Source: Streptomyces mirabilis
GTDB lineage: Bacteria > Actinomycetota > Actinomycetes > Streptomycetales > Streptomycetaceae
Assembly: GCF_039503195.1 (NCBI RefSeq)
Contig: NZ_JBCJKP010000001.1
Span: forward strand, 6,138,001-6,202,000
Direction: 5' to 3'
Length of the DNA: 64,000 nucleotides
In this document: positions 36,190 to 44,934 of the stretch, in pieces
Numbering within the stretch: position 1 is the stretch's first letter
Layout: every line of letters starts with the position of its first letter
Program-made: the position numbers and the translations under genes
Notes under the pieces: generated by a model
Seen by the model: the letters and a program-made list of their open reading frames with translations, nothing else
Databases searched by the model: none
What the model was told of the DNA's origin: nothing

Positions 36190-37206
36190 ATGACGCACTC
36201 GACCTCGACCTCGACCGCGTCGACGTATGTGCCCGATCGCGGCAAGTCGACCGGCGTGACGGCCGTTTCACCGGGCGGGGGGCCCCGCCGTCCCGTCCTG
36301 CGGCGCGTGCGCGACTGGTTCGCGGCCTTCGTCTTCACGGTCCCGGCGCTCGCCCTGTTCGGGATGCTCGTCCTCCTGCCGATGGGCTACGCCTTCTACA
36401 TCAGCTTCTTCAACTGGGGCGGATTCGGCTCGCCCACCGACTCCGTGGGGTTCGACAACTACACCCGGCTCTTCCAGGACCCGGTGTTCCTCGGGGACCT
36501 GTGGCGCGGCGTCCTGCTCGTCGCCTTCTCCCTCGTCCTCCAGCTGCCGTTCGCGCTCGCCATGGCCGTGCTGCTCAACCAGAGACTGCGCGGCCGGGCC
36601 GTCTACCGGATGCTGTTCTTCGCGCCGTACATCCTGTCCGAGGTCATCACCGGCGTGCTGTTCAGCATGATCTTCGCGCCGGGCGACGGACTCGCCGACA
36701 AGGTCCTCGGCGCGGTCGGTCTCGACGGCCTGGGCGGGCTCTGGTTCGCGGGCCAGAACACCGTCCTGCCCACCCTCTTCCTGGTCATGACCTGGAAGTA
36801 CTTCGGCTTCCACATGATGCTCTACCTGGCAGGCCTTCAGGGCATCCCGGCGGAGCTGCACGAGGCGGCACGCATCGACGGCGCCGGCGGCTGGCAGCGC
36901 TTCCGCCACGTCACGCTCCCGCTGCTCGCGCCGACCCTGCGGATCAGCGTGTTCCTGTCCGTGATCGGCGCCATCCAGCTCTTCGACCTGGTGTGGGTGA
37001 TCTCCGCGGGCGGTCCCGACCACCACTCCGAGACCATGGTCATCAGCATGTTCCAGTACGGCTTCAAGCGCTACCAGATGGGCTACGCCAGCGCGATCAG
37101 CGTGGCGATGTTCCTGATCAGTCTCGTCTTCGCCCTCGCCTACCAGCGTTTCGTGCTGCGCCGCGACACCGAAGGAGCCATCACCACCATGCGAGCCAAC
37201 CGATGA
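36190..37206 (+). CDS. bxlF: Sugar ABC transporter permease (first subunit)
   Basis: A 338-residue MalF-type inner-membrane permease. After a 35-residue Ser/Thr-rich cytosolic tail there are six predicted helices. The EAA loop that docks the ATPase is LHEAARIDGAGGWQRFRHVTLP (about residues 223-244). It forms the translocation pore with the next gene product. It lies 9 bp after bxlE and overlaps the following start by four bases. Confidence 0.88.
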   Translation: MTHSTSTSTASTYVPDRGKSTGVTAVSPGGGPRRPVLRRVRDWFAAFVFTVPALALFGMLVLLPMGYAFYISFFNWGGFGSPTDSVGFDNYTRLFQDPVFLGDLWRGVLLVAFSLVLQLPFALAMAVLLNQRLRGRAVYRMLFFAPYILSEVITGVLFSMIFAPGDGLADKVLGAVGLDGLGGLWFAGQNTVLPTLFLVMTWKYFGFHMMLYLAGLQGIPAELHEAARIDGAGGWQRFRHVTLPLLAPTLRISVFLSVIGAIQLFDLVWVISAGGPDHHSETMVISMFQYGFKRYQMGYASAISVAMFLISLVFALAYQRFVLRRDTEGAITTMRANR

Positions 37207-38084
37207 GCGCGGTCGTGAAGAGCGCGGTCGTGAAGAACACGGTCCCCAAGAGCGTCGTACGCCGTCGCAGGCTGCGCACGCTGCCCGTGTACGTGATCCT
37301 GTGGCTGGTCGGCGCGGTCATGGTGACCCCACTGCTGTACGCCCTGGTCTCCGGCTTCAAGTCCACCGACCAGCTCTCCAGCAACACCTTCGGCCTTCCC
37401 CACCCCTGGGTGACCTCGAACTACACCTCGCTGCTCGCCTCGGGACCGTTCTGGCGGTCCGTCGGCAGCAGCACCCTCATCGCGGTCGCCACCGCCCTGC
37501 TGACCGTGGGGGCGTCGGCGCTCGCCGCCTACGCGCTCGCCCGGTTCGCCTTCCGGGGCAGGGAAGTGCTCTTCACCGTCTTCACCATGGGGCTGATGTT
37601 CCCCTTCGCGGTGGCGATCCTGCCGCTGTTCATCCTGCTGCGCACCTTCGGGCTGCTGGACAACCCCTGGGGTGTGATCCTGCCCCAGGCCGCGTTCGGC
37701 CTGCCCATGACGATCGTCATCCTGCGCGGCTTCTTCCGGGAGATCCCCGGCGAACTGGAGGAGGCCGCCACCCTCGACGGCTGCTCCCCGTTCGGCTTCT
37801 TCTGGCGCATCCTGCTGCCGCTGGCCCGTCCGGCGCTCGGCACCGTCTCCGTCCTCGCCATCGTGGGCAGCTGGAACAACTTCCTGCTCCCCCTGCTCGT
37901 CTTCAGCGAACCCACCTGGTGGACCGTCCCTGTCGGCATCCAACAGTTCCAGGGCCAGTACGCCTCCGACGTGGCCCGCATCTTCGCCTATCTGGTCCTC
38001 GCCATGGCGCCCGCCCTGGCCTTCTACGCGGTCGCCGAACGACAGCTGATCGGCGGCATCACGCTCGGCGCGACCAAGGGCTGA
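37203..38084 (+). CDS. bxlG: Sugar ABC transporter permease (second subunit)
   Basis: A 293-residue MalG-type permease with six helices and the EAA loop LEEAATLDGCSPFGFFWRILLP (about residues 186-207). The first 18 residues contain a curious repeat (SAVVKSAVVKNTVPKSVV). The ATG at 37203 overlaps the previous stop. The GH3 gene starts 42 bp downstream with its own good ribosome-binding site. Confidence 0.88.
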   Translation: MSAVVKSAVVKNTVPKSVVRRRRLRTLPVYVILWLVGAVMVTPLLYALVSGFKSTDQLSSNTFGLPHPWVTSNYTSLLASGPFWRSVGSSTLIAVATALLTVGASALAAYALARFAFRGREVLFTVFTMGLMFPFAVAILPLFILLRTFGLLDNPWGVILPQAAFGLPMTIVILRGFFREIPGELEEAATLDGCSPFGFFWRILLPLARPALGTVSVLAIVGSWNNFLLPLLVFSEPTWWTVPVGIQQFQGQYASDVARIFAYLVLAMAPALAFYAVAERQLIGGITLGATKG

Positions 38085-38126
38085 ACACCAGCCCCTCCAG
38101 ATGCCCCTGTGGATGTGAGGAGTTAC

Positions 38127-40352
38127 ATGACCGACCCCTGGCAGGACCCTGCTCTGCCCGCAGGCGTCCGCGCCGCCGATCTGCTCGCCCGTATGACCAC
38201 GGAAGAGAAAGTCGCCCAGCTCTACAGCGTCTGGCCCGGCTCGAACCAGACCCCGGGCGGGGACATGGCGCCGCTGCAGCACGCGCTGTCCGAGGACATC
38301 GACCTGACGCGGCTGCTCCCGCACGGGCTCGGCCAGCTGACCCGCCCCTTCGGCACCGCACCGGTCGACCCGGCCGAGGGCGCCGCCCGTCTTGCCGCCC
38401 TCCAAGAGCGCATCCGATCCGCGAACCGCTTTCGGCTGCCGGCGCTCGCCCACGAGGAGTGCCTCACCGGGTTCACGGCCTGGCGGGCGACGGTCTTCCC
38501 GACCCCGCTCGCCTGGGGCGCGAGCTTCGATCCGGCCCTGGTGAAGGAGATGGCGGCGGCGATCGGCGCCTCGATGCGCTCGGTCGGCGTCCACCAGGGC
38601 CTCGCCCCGGTCCTCGACGTCGTACGCGATCCCCGCTGGGGCCGAACGGAGGAGTCGATCGGGGAGGACCCCTACCTCGTGGCGACCGTCGGCACCGCCT
38701 ATGTCCAGGGCCTGGAGTCGGCGGGTGTCGTCGCCACCCTCAAGCACTTCGCCGGCTACTCGGCCTCCCGAGGCGCCCGCAACCACGCGCCCGCCTCGCT
38801 CGGCCCGCGCGAACTCGCGGACGTCATCCTGCCGCCGTTCGAGATGGCCGTACGGGAGGGCGGGGCGCGCTCGGTGATGGCCTCGTACAACGACCTCGAC
38901 GGACTGCCCGCCCACGCTCACCGTCGACTGCTGACCGAACTCCTGCGGGAGGAATGGCGGTTCACCGGCACGGTCGTGGCCGACTACTTCGGGGTGTCCC
39001 TCCTGGAGTCCGCGCACGGGCTCACCGACTCACCTTCGGGGGCGGCCGCGCTCGCGCTCGCGGCGGGCGTGGACGTCGAGCTGCCCGCCGTGCGCTGCTA
39101 CGGCTCCGGGCCCCTCGACGAGGAGTTCGTGGACCGGGCCGCGCTGCGGGTGCTGACGCAGAAGTGCGAACTGGGGCTGCTGGACCCCGACTGGGCGCCG
39201 CCCGCCGACTCCTCTTCCGCCGATCTCGATCCGCCGCACATGCGGGCGCTGGCCCGGCAGCTGGCGGAGGAGTCGGTCGTCCTGCTGGCCAACGGGGGTA
39301 CGTTGCCGCTGGCGCCCGGGGTGCGGCGGATCGCCGTGCTCGGTCCGCTCGCCGACGATCCCGCGGCCATGCTCGGCTGCTACACCTTCCCCCGTCATGT
39401 CCTCCTCGACCACCCCGAGGTCGAGATGGGGGTGGACGTGCCGACGCTGCTGGAGGCGCTGCGCGCCGAACTGCCGGACGTGGAGTTCACGGACGATCCG
39501 GTGGCCGCCGACGTGTGTGTGGTCGCGGTCGGCGACCGCTCGGGACTGTTCGGGCGGGGCACCTCGGGCGAGGGGTGCGACGCGGCCGACCTCGAACTGC
39601 CCGAGGGGCAGGGAGAGCTGGTCGACAAGACGCTGGCCTCCGGCATACCGGTCGTGCTGGTGCTGCTGTCGGGGCGGCCGTACGCGCTCGGGCGCTGGGC
39701 GGACCGGTGCGCGGCGGTGGTGCAGGCGTTCTTCGCGGGACAGGAGGGAGGTCCCGCGGTGGCCGGGGTGCTGTCCGGGCGGGTGAACCCGTCGGGGCGG
39801 CTCCCGGTGAGCGTGCCGCGGGAGCGGGCCGGACAGCCGTGGACGTATCTCGCGCCGCCGCTCGGACAGCTCAGCGGGGCCAGCAACCTCGACCCGACGC
39901 CGCTGTTCGCCTTCGGACACGGGCTGTCGTACACGACGTACGACTGGCAGGCGCCGTCGGTCGACGACACCGCGTTCCCGACGGACGGCGAGACGACCCT
40001 GCGGCTGATCGTCCGCAACACGGGGGAGCGGGCCGGTACCGAGGTCGTGCAGCTCTATCTCCACGACCCGGTCGGCAAGGTGGCGCGTCCGGTGGCCCGG
40101 CTGGTGGGCTACGCGCGGGTGCCGCTGGCGGCGGGCGCGTCGGCGGAGGTCCACTTCACGGTCCCGGCGGACCTGGCCGCGTACACCGGCCCGGACGGCG
40201 ACCGGATCGTCGAACCGGGGGAGCTGGAGCTGCGGTTGGGGGCGTCCAGTGCCGAGGGCGGGGTGCGGTACGCGGTGCCGGTGACGCTGACCGGGCCCGA
40301 GCGGATGGTGGGCCGGGAGCGGCGGATGCGGTGCGAGGTGCGCGTGAAGTGA
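38127..40352 (+). CDS. bxlA: GH3 family beta-xylosidase, intracellular
   Basis: About 741 residues without a signal peptide, so it works on imported xylobiose in the cytosol. Domain order: TIM barrel (about 1-330) with VHQGLAPVLDVVRDPRWGR, KHFAGYSASRGARNHAP and the nucleophile Asp in TGTVVADYFGV; then the alpha/beta sandwich (about 370-590) and a fibronectin-III-like domain (about 620-735). The length and opening MTDPWQDPALPA resemble Streptomyces BxlA. GAGGAG precedes ATG 38127. It is the last gene of the bxl operon. Confidence 0.88.
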   Translation: MTDPWQDPALPAGVRAADLLARMTTEEKVAQLYSVWPGSNQTPGGDMAPLQHALSEDIDLTRLLPHGLGQLTRPFGTAPVDPAEGAARLAALQERIRSANRFRLPALAHEECLTGFTAWRATVFPTPLAWGASFDPALVKEMAAAIGASMRSVGVHQGLAPVLDVVRDPRWGRTEESIGEDPYLVATVGTAYVQGLESAGVVATLKHFAGYSASRGARNHAPASLGPRELADVILPPFEMAVREGGARSVMASYNDLDGLPAHAHRRLLTELLREEWRFTGTVVADYFGVSLLESAHGLTDSPSGAAALALAAGVDVELPAVRCYGSGPLDEEFVDRAALRVLTQKCELGLLDPDWAPPADSSSADLDPPHMRALARQLAEESVVLLANGGTLPLAPGVRRIAVLGPLADDPAAMLGCYTFPRHVLLDHPEVEMGVDVPTLLEALRAELPDVEFTDDPVAADVCVVAVGDRSGLFGRGTSGEGCDAADLELPEGQGELVDKTLASGIPVVLVLLSGRPYALGRWADRCAAVVQAFFAGQEGGPAVAGVLSGRVNPSGRLPVSVPRERAGQPWTYLAPPLGQLSGASNLDPTPLFAFGHGLSYTTYDWQAPSVDDTAFPTDGETTLRLIVRNTGERAGTEVVQLYLHDPVGKVARPVARLVGYARVPLAAGASAEVHFTVPADLAAYTGPDGDRIVEPGELELRLGASSAEGGVRYAVPVTLTGPERMVGRERRMRCEVRVK

Positions 40353-40372
40353 GCCGTCGGTTCTCACGGCGG

Positions 40373-40402
40373 CCGAATGTTTCCAGTCAGTCTCCGAATG
40401 TT
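40373..40402 (+). promoter_or_regulatory. Paired CCGAATGTT direct repeats upstream of the second LacI gene
   Basis: CCGAATGTT occurs at 40373-40381 and 40394-40402, 21 bp apart, which is two helical turns. The second copy extends into an imperfect palindrome (TCCGAATGTTACGGA). The likely role is autoregulation of the LacI gene starting at 40465. Confidence 0.4.
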
Positions 40403-40464
40403 ACGGACCTCGCTGGGGTCGGAGAGGGGTCGCCCGGCGTGCACCCGGGGATACGATCGCGCCC

Positions 40465-41541
40465 ATGAATCCCGCGAAGCCCGTGGAGAATCGGATGGCG
40501 GACCGTTCCTCGGGGACCGCGACCCTCGCCGAGATCGCCCGCGAGGCCGGCGTCTCCGCGCCGACTGTTTCGAAGGTGCTCAACGGCCGGGCCGATGTCG
40601 CCCCGGCCACCCGCACCCGGGTCGAGGAGCTGCTGCGCGCGTACGGCTACCGGCGCCGCCGGGCCGAGGCGACCCGCTCGCCCCTCATCGACGTGGTCTT
40701 CCACGAGTTGGAGAGCGCCTGGGCGATGGAGGTGATCCGGGGCGTCGAGAACGTGGCGCGGGAGGAGGGGCTGAGCGTCGTCCTCTCGGAGAGCGCGGGG
40801 CGGCTGACTCCCGGGCGTACCTGGGCCGACCAGGTCGCCGCCCGCCGCCCGCACGGCGTGATCCTCGTCCTGTCCCGGCTGGACGAGTCCCAGCGCGCGC
40901 TGCTGACCAGCAGGTCCATCCCGTTCGTGGTGATGGACCCGGCGGGCGACCCGGGCGACGACGTGCCGTCCATCGGCGCCACCAACTGGCACGGCGGGCT
41001 GGCCGCGACCCGCCATCTCGTCGACCTGGGGCACCGGCGGATCGGCGCGATCAGCGGGCCCTCGCGGATGATGTGCAGCCGCGCGCGCATCGACGGATAC
41101 CGGGCGGCGCTGGAGACGGCGGGACTGCCGGTGGACCCGGAGCTGATCAGAGTCGGGAACTTCCACCACGAGGACGGCTACCGGCTGGGCCTCGACCTGC
41201 TGCGCCGCCCCGACCGCCCGACGGCCGTCTTCACCGGCAACGACCTCCAGGCGCTCGGCCTGTACGAGGCCGCCCGCGAACTGGGCCTGCGCATCCCGGA
41301 GGACCTGAGCGTCGTGGGGTTCGACGATCTGCCGGTGGCACGCTGGGTCGGGCCGCCGCTGACGACCGTACGACAGCCGCTGACGGAGATGGCGGAGGCG
41401 GCGGCCAAGCTGGTGCTGGAGCTCGGGCGCGAGGAGCGGCCTGCGGCGGGGACCAGAGTGGAGCTGGCGACGAGTCTGGTGGTGCGCAGCAGTACGGGGG
41501 CGCCTCCGGCACAGGGAACGGATTGCTGTTCCTGTCATTGA
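40465..41541 (+). CDS. Second LacI-family regulator, probable xylanase regulator
   Basis: A 358-residue LacI protein with HTH near residues 21-45 (TLAEIAREAGVSAPTVSKVLNG) and a full effector domain (LIDVVFHELESAWAMEVIRGVE, MMCSRARIDGYRAAL, VVGFDDLPVARWVGPPLTTVRQP). It is clearly paralogous to the regulator at 33571. The last ten residues are Cys-rich (TDCCSCH). It lies between the GH3 and xylanase genes, so control of the xylanase, of bxl or of both is likely. ATG 40465 was chosen; ATG 40495 is also in frame. Confidence 0.88.
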   Translation: MNPAKPVENRMADRSSGTATLAEIAREAGVSAPTVSKVLNGRADVAPATRTRVEELLRAYGYRRRRAEATRSPLIDVVFHELESAWAMEVIRGVENVAREEGLSVVLSESAGRLTPGRTWADQVAARRPHGVILVLSRLDESQRALLTSRSIPFVVMDPAGDPGDDVPSIGATNWHGGLAATRHLVDLGHRRIGAISGPSRMMCSRARIDGYRAALETAGLPVDPELIRVGNFHHEDGYRLGLDLLRRPDRPTAVFTGNDLQALGLYEAARELGLRIPEDLSVVGFDDLPVARWVGPPLTTVRQPLTEMAEAAAKLVLELGREERPAAGTRVELATSLVVRSSTGAPPAQGTDCCSCH

Positions 41542-41589
41542 CGAGTGGGGCGCTCGGCCCGACACTCTCCGAGTCAATCGGTTGCATGA

Positions 41590-41602
41590 CCGAAACTTTC
41601 GG
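41590..41602 (+). promoter_or_regulatory. CGAAACTTTCG-type palindrome upstream of the xylanase gene
   Basis: CCGAAACTTTCGG is a perfect odd palindrome that overlaps the ribosome-binding site of the xylanase gene. Elements of the GAAANTTTC type are known in front of Streptomyces xylan-degradation genes as repressor sites. A promoter candidate lies upstream (TTGACG 41538-41543, then GACACT at 41561). Confidence 0.7.
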
Positions 41603-41613
41603 AGGCACCCGCA

Positions 41614-42984
41614 ATGAGAACCTCCCGAACCTCCCGAACTTCCTTACGTGCGCGCCTCACGGCGCTCCTCACCGGCGGCGCGGTGGTGGGCGCCCTGCTC
41701 GCGGTCGCAACGACCGCTCACGCGGCCGACACCCCGCTGCGCGACCTCGCCGCCGCCAAGGGCAAGGTCATCGGCACCGCCGTCACCGGGTCCAAGCTGA
41801 CGGGGACGTACGGCGACATCGCCGGGGCCCAGTTCAACTCGCTCACTCCTGGCAACGCCATGAAGTGGGAGACCGTCGAACCCACCCGGGGCACCTACAA
41901 CTGGGCCGAGGCCGACCAGATCGTGGCCTTCGCGCAGGCCCACAACCAGCAGGTGCGCGGCCACACACTGGTCTGGCACAGCCAGAACCCGAGCTGGCTG
42001 ACGAACGGCACCTGGACGTCGGCCCAGCTCAGCGCCCTCCTCCAGGACCACATCAGCACCGAGGTCACCCGCTACAAGGGCAAGCTGGCCGCCTGGGACG
42101 TGGTGAACGAGCCCTTCAACGAGGACGGCACCTACCGCTCGACCCTCTGGTACAACGGCCTCGGCTCCGACTACATCGCGCAGGCCCTGAGCTGGGCGCA
42201 CGCGGCCGACCCGAGCGCCAAGCTCTACATCAACGACTACAACGTCGAGGGCGTCAACGCCAAGAGCACCGCCCTCTACAACCTGGTCAAGTCGCTGAAG
42301 GCGCGCGGCGTCCCGATCGACGGGGTCGGTCTCCAGGCCCACCTCATCCTCGGCCAGGTGCCGTCCACGCTCCAGCAGAACATCCAGCGCTTCGCCGACC
42401 TCGGCGTCGACGTGGCGGTCACGGAGCTGGACATCCGTATGCAACTCCCCTCCGACAGCGCGAAGCTGACGCAGCAGGCCGCCGACTACAAGGCCGTGTT
42501 CGACGCGTGCGTGGCGGTGTCCCGGTGCTACGGCGTCACCGTCTGGGGCTTCACCGACTCCGACTCCTGGATCCCGGACGTCTTCTCCGGCTACGGTGCG
42601 GCGACCCCGTACGACGAGAACTACGTACCGAAACCGGCGTACCACGCGATCGCGGGCTCACTGGGCGGGACCACGACACCACCGCCCGCGGGTGTCTGCA
42701 CGGCGGCGTACAGCATCCAGAGCCAGTGGAACTCGGGGTTCACGGGACAGGTGAGGATCGCCTGTTCGGGGGCCGCGCTGTCGTCGTGGAAGGTGAGCTG
42801 GACGTACGGCGCGGGCCAGCGGATCACCCAGGCCTGGAACGCCGACTGCACCCAGTCCGGTGTGGCGGTGACGTGCGCGAACGCCTCCTACAACGGAACG
42901 GTACCGAACGGCGGATCAGCGACGTTCGGGTTCAACGCGTCATGGAGCGGGAGCAATCCGGTGCCCACGGTGACGCTGGGCTGA
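41614..42984 (+). CDS. Secreted GH10 endo-1,4-beta-xylanase with CBM2
   Basis: A 456-residue secreted enzyme with a signal peptide of about 40 residues (twin-Arg-like basic start, ending AHA). The GH10 barrel (about 41-345) shows the acid/base Glu in WDVVNEP and the nucleophile Glu in VTELDIRM. A short Thr/Pro linker follows, then a family 2 carbohydrate-binding module (about 360-456) with the expected Trp residues (SQWNSGFTG, SSWKVSWTY) and bracketing Cys. It cuts xylan outside the cell to xylo-oligomers for import by the adjacent ABC system. The operator-like palindrome just upstream implies induction by xylan products. Confidence 0.95.
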   Translation: MRTSRTSRTSLRARLTALLTGGAVVGALLAVATTAHAADTPLRDLAAAKGKVIGTAVTGSKLTGTYGDIAGAQFNSLTPGNAMKWETVEPTRGTYNWAEADQIVAFAQAHNQQVRGHTLVWHSQNPSWLTNGTWTSAQLSALLQDHISTEVTRYKGKLAAWDVVNEPFNEDGTYRSTLWYNGLGSDYIAQALSWAHAADPSAKLYINDYNVEGVNAKSTALYNLVKSLKARGVPIDGVGLQAHLILGQVPSTLQQNIQRFADLGVDVAVTELDIRMQLPSDSAKLTQQAADYKAVFDACVAVSRCYGVTVWGFTDSDSWIPDVFSGYGAATPYDENYVPKPAYHAIAGSLGGTTTPPPAGVCTAAYSIQSQWNSGFTGQVRIACSGAALSSWKVSWTYGAGQRITQAWNADCTQSGVAVTCANASYNGTVPNGGSATFGFNASWSGSNPVPTVTLG

Positions 42985-43069
42985 GGGCGGCGTGAGAAGT
43001 CTTAGATTTTCCGAAGGAAACCCCAGAAGAGGTTCCTGCTCGTAATAATTCGGACTTACGTTCCTCCGC

Positions 43070-44185
43070 GTGACTGCAGAAGAGGAGCGCGGGGGCGGAC
43101 GTGGGGCCGGGCGCGGGGACGGGGACGGGGTCGAGAGCGGGGACGGGAACGAGGGCGCCGCGAGACGTGCCGGACGGCGGAGAGGTCTGCTGAAAGCCGC
43201 CGGCATTTCGCTCGCCGGCGTCCTCGTGCTCTCCGTGGCGGGGGCGGGCTGGGTCTACTGGCATCTGAACCAGAACATCAAGAGCGTGGACATCAACAGC
43301 GCGCTGGGCGACGACCGTCCGGCGAAGGCGGTGTCGACGCCGTCGGCGGCCGTGTCCGCCTCGGCCGCGCCGCTGCCGAGCGGCGCCGTGAACATCCTGG
43401 TCCTCGGCTCCGACTCGCGCAGCGGGAAGGCGAACGCCGCGCTCGGGGGCGGTGACAGCTCGGGCGCCCGTTCCGACACGGCGATGGTCGTCCACATCGA
43501 CGAGGGCCGCACCGAGGCGACGGTGGTGAGCATCCCCCGGGACACCCTGGTGACCCGCCCGTCGTGCCCGACCTCGTCCGGCGGGGCGACCTCGGTGGCG
43601 TACAGCGCGATGTTCAACAGCGCGTACTCGGTGGGCGGTCCGGTCTGTGCGGTGAAGACCGTCGAGTCCCTCACCGACGTCCGCATGGACCACTACATCG
43701 AGATCGACTTCTCCGGGTTCGCGAAACTGGTGGACGCGCTCGGCGGCGTCACGGTGACGACGGACCAGAACATCGACGACGACAAGAGCCATCTGCACCT
43801 GAAGGCGGGCACGCACCACCTGGGCGGCACCCAGACCCTGGCGCTGGCCCGCACCCGGCACGGCATAGGTGACGGCAGCGACCTCGGGCGCATAGGCCTC
43901 CAGCAGAAGCTGGTGAAGGCACTCCTGGAACAGATGGCGTCGACGTCCCTGCTGACCGACCCCACCAAGCTCTACAAGGTCGCCGACGCCGTCACCGGCA
44001 GTCTGACGACGGACACCGGGCTCGACTCGCTGGGCGAACTGATGAAGCTCGGCCAGAGTCTGAAGTCCCTCTCCTCCGACAAGGTCAAGACGATCACCAT
44101 GCCGGTGGTGACGGCTCCGTCGAACCCCAACCGGGTGGTGGCCGACGAGCCGGAGGCGAGCGACCTGTGGGCCTCGCTCAAGTGA
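43070..44185 (+). CDS. LytR-CpsA-Psr (LCP) family glycopolymer ligase
   Basis: A 371-residue type II membrane protein with a charged Gly/Glu-rich cytosolic tail of about 40 residues, one helix (about 45-65) and an extracytoplasmic LCP domain (about 105-330). Family motifs are ILVLGSDSRSG, SDTAMVVHID, VSIPRDTLV, HYIEIDFSGFAKLVDALGGV and LARTRHGIGDGSDLGRIGLQQ. LCP enzymes attach teichoic-acid-type or other glycopolymers from a lipid carrier to peptidoglycan. GTG start at 43070. Its 3' end overlaps the interrupted methyltransferase gene on the other strand by eight bases. Confidence 0.93.
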   Translation: MTAEEERGGGRGAGRGDGDGVESGDGNEGAARRAGRRRGLLKAAGISLAGVLVLSVAGAGWVYWHLNQNIKSVDINSALGDDRPAKAVSTPSAAVSASAAPLPSGAVNILVLGSDSRSGKANAALGGGDSSGARSDTAMVVHIDEGRTEATVVSIPRDTLVTRPSCPTSSGGATSVAYSAMFNSAYSVGGPVCAVKTVESLTDVRMDHYIEIDFSGFAKLVDALGGVTVTTDQNIDDDKSHLHLKAGTHHLGGTQTLALARTRHGIGDGSDLGRIGLQQKLVKALLEQMASTSLLTDPTKLYKVADAVTGSLTTDTGLDSLGELMKLGQSLKSLSSDKVKTITMPVVTAPSNPNRVVADEPEASDLWASLK

Positions 44186-44511
44186 CCCGGTCGACCCCGC
44201 CGACCCGGTACGTCAACAGATAACGCCAGTAGAGGAGTTGGCGGACGCGGGAGCCGGGCAGCAGCCGGTCCGCCTCGCTCCGGACGTCCGCCAGCGACAT
44301 CCGCGGCTCGCGCACCGGCGCCCGCGGGGGCACGGCTCCGCCTCCGCGCAGCCGCTCACCCACCGCCACCCCCGCCCGTGCCACGGCATTGGCGGGCACG
44401 GCGGCGAGGTCCCACCAGGTGATCCCCGCGTAGCAGCCCAGCAGCAGCAGCACCCCGCCGGGCGCGAGCGCCTCCCGGAACCTGGTCACCGTGCCGAACG
44501 GCATGTGGTGC
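44178..44511 (-). pseudogene. C-terminal part of a SAM methyltransferase split by a transposon
   Basis: This is the C-terminal 111 codons of a small class I methyltransferase (HHMPFGTVTRFREALAPGG, LLLLGCYAGITWWDLAAVP). The N-terminal part lies 8.5 kb away at 53064-53334. Removing the transposon and one copy of the GGTGC duplication joins the halves in frame as GHYDVITCLASLHHMPFG, a normal methyltransferase sequence. The intact gene would code for about 201 residues, counting one base missing in a C5 run of the other half. Confidence 0.88.
44507..44511. repeat. Target site duplication, left copy (GGTGC)
   Basis: The 5-bp GGTGC directly flanks the left inverted repeat and recurs at 53059-53063, as expected for Tn3-family insertion. 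Confidence 0.85.
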
Positions 44512-44561
44512 CGGCCTTGGGGACTAGCGGAACAGCCAGTAACGCTAAGCACTTGATCTTG
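44512..44561 (+). repeat. Left terminal inverted repeat of the transposon
   Basis: A 50-bp repeat beginning CGGCCTTGGGGACTAGCGGA, matched in inverted orientation at 53009-53058 with one T/C difference at position 14. It is longer than the usual 38-bp Tn3 repeat. Confidence 0.9.
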
Positions 44562-44571
44562 CTACGTTCGC

Positions 44572-44910
44572 CTACAACTCAAACGTCAGCTGCCCGCCGG
44601 TTTCGAGCGCGGTATGCCGGGTCTGGGCCCGGGTACGGGCGTGGTGGTTACGGTCGTAGTGCAGGTGGCAGCCCTGGCATGGCTTTGAGGTTGGCCGGGT
44701 GACAGTTCTCCGGCGTGTGGTCGAGGTGCGCGCTCTCGTCGTCAGGATGACCCGCGAACCGGTGCCGTACACGGGCTGTCCGTGCCGGTTGGGACACCGG
44801 CCGGGGTGACTGCCGCGTCCGCACTCGCCTTCACACTCGCACCGCCAGCCGGCGCGTTCCTTGATGGCGTTGGAGATGTCCGGCCAGTCGGCGGGACAAC
44901 GCTCGCGGTC
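44572..44910 (-). pseudogene. HNH endonuclease-like remnant
   Basis: Translation gives GWRCECEGECGRG near the start, then AHLDHTPENCHPANLKAM in a second frame and CQGCHLHYDRNHHARTRA in the first again. Together these are the Cys/His pattern of a Streptomyces HNH nuclease domain. Two small indels disrupt it, a stop codon (44911-44913) precedes it in frame, and no start is visible. It seems to be a leftover C-terminal fragment beside the left transposon end. Confidence 0.6.
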
Positions 44911-44934
44911 CTAGGGACGGATCGGCACGTGGGG

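Noticed and set aside
37301..40468. Another long plus-strand frame (1,055 codons) over bxlG and bxlA
   Set aside because: The bxlG and GH3 frames contain clear family motifs; this one is a low-complexity shadow.
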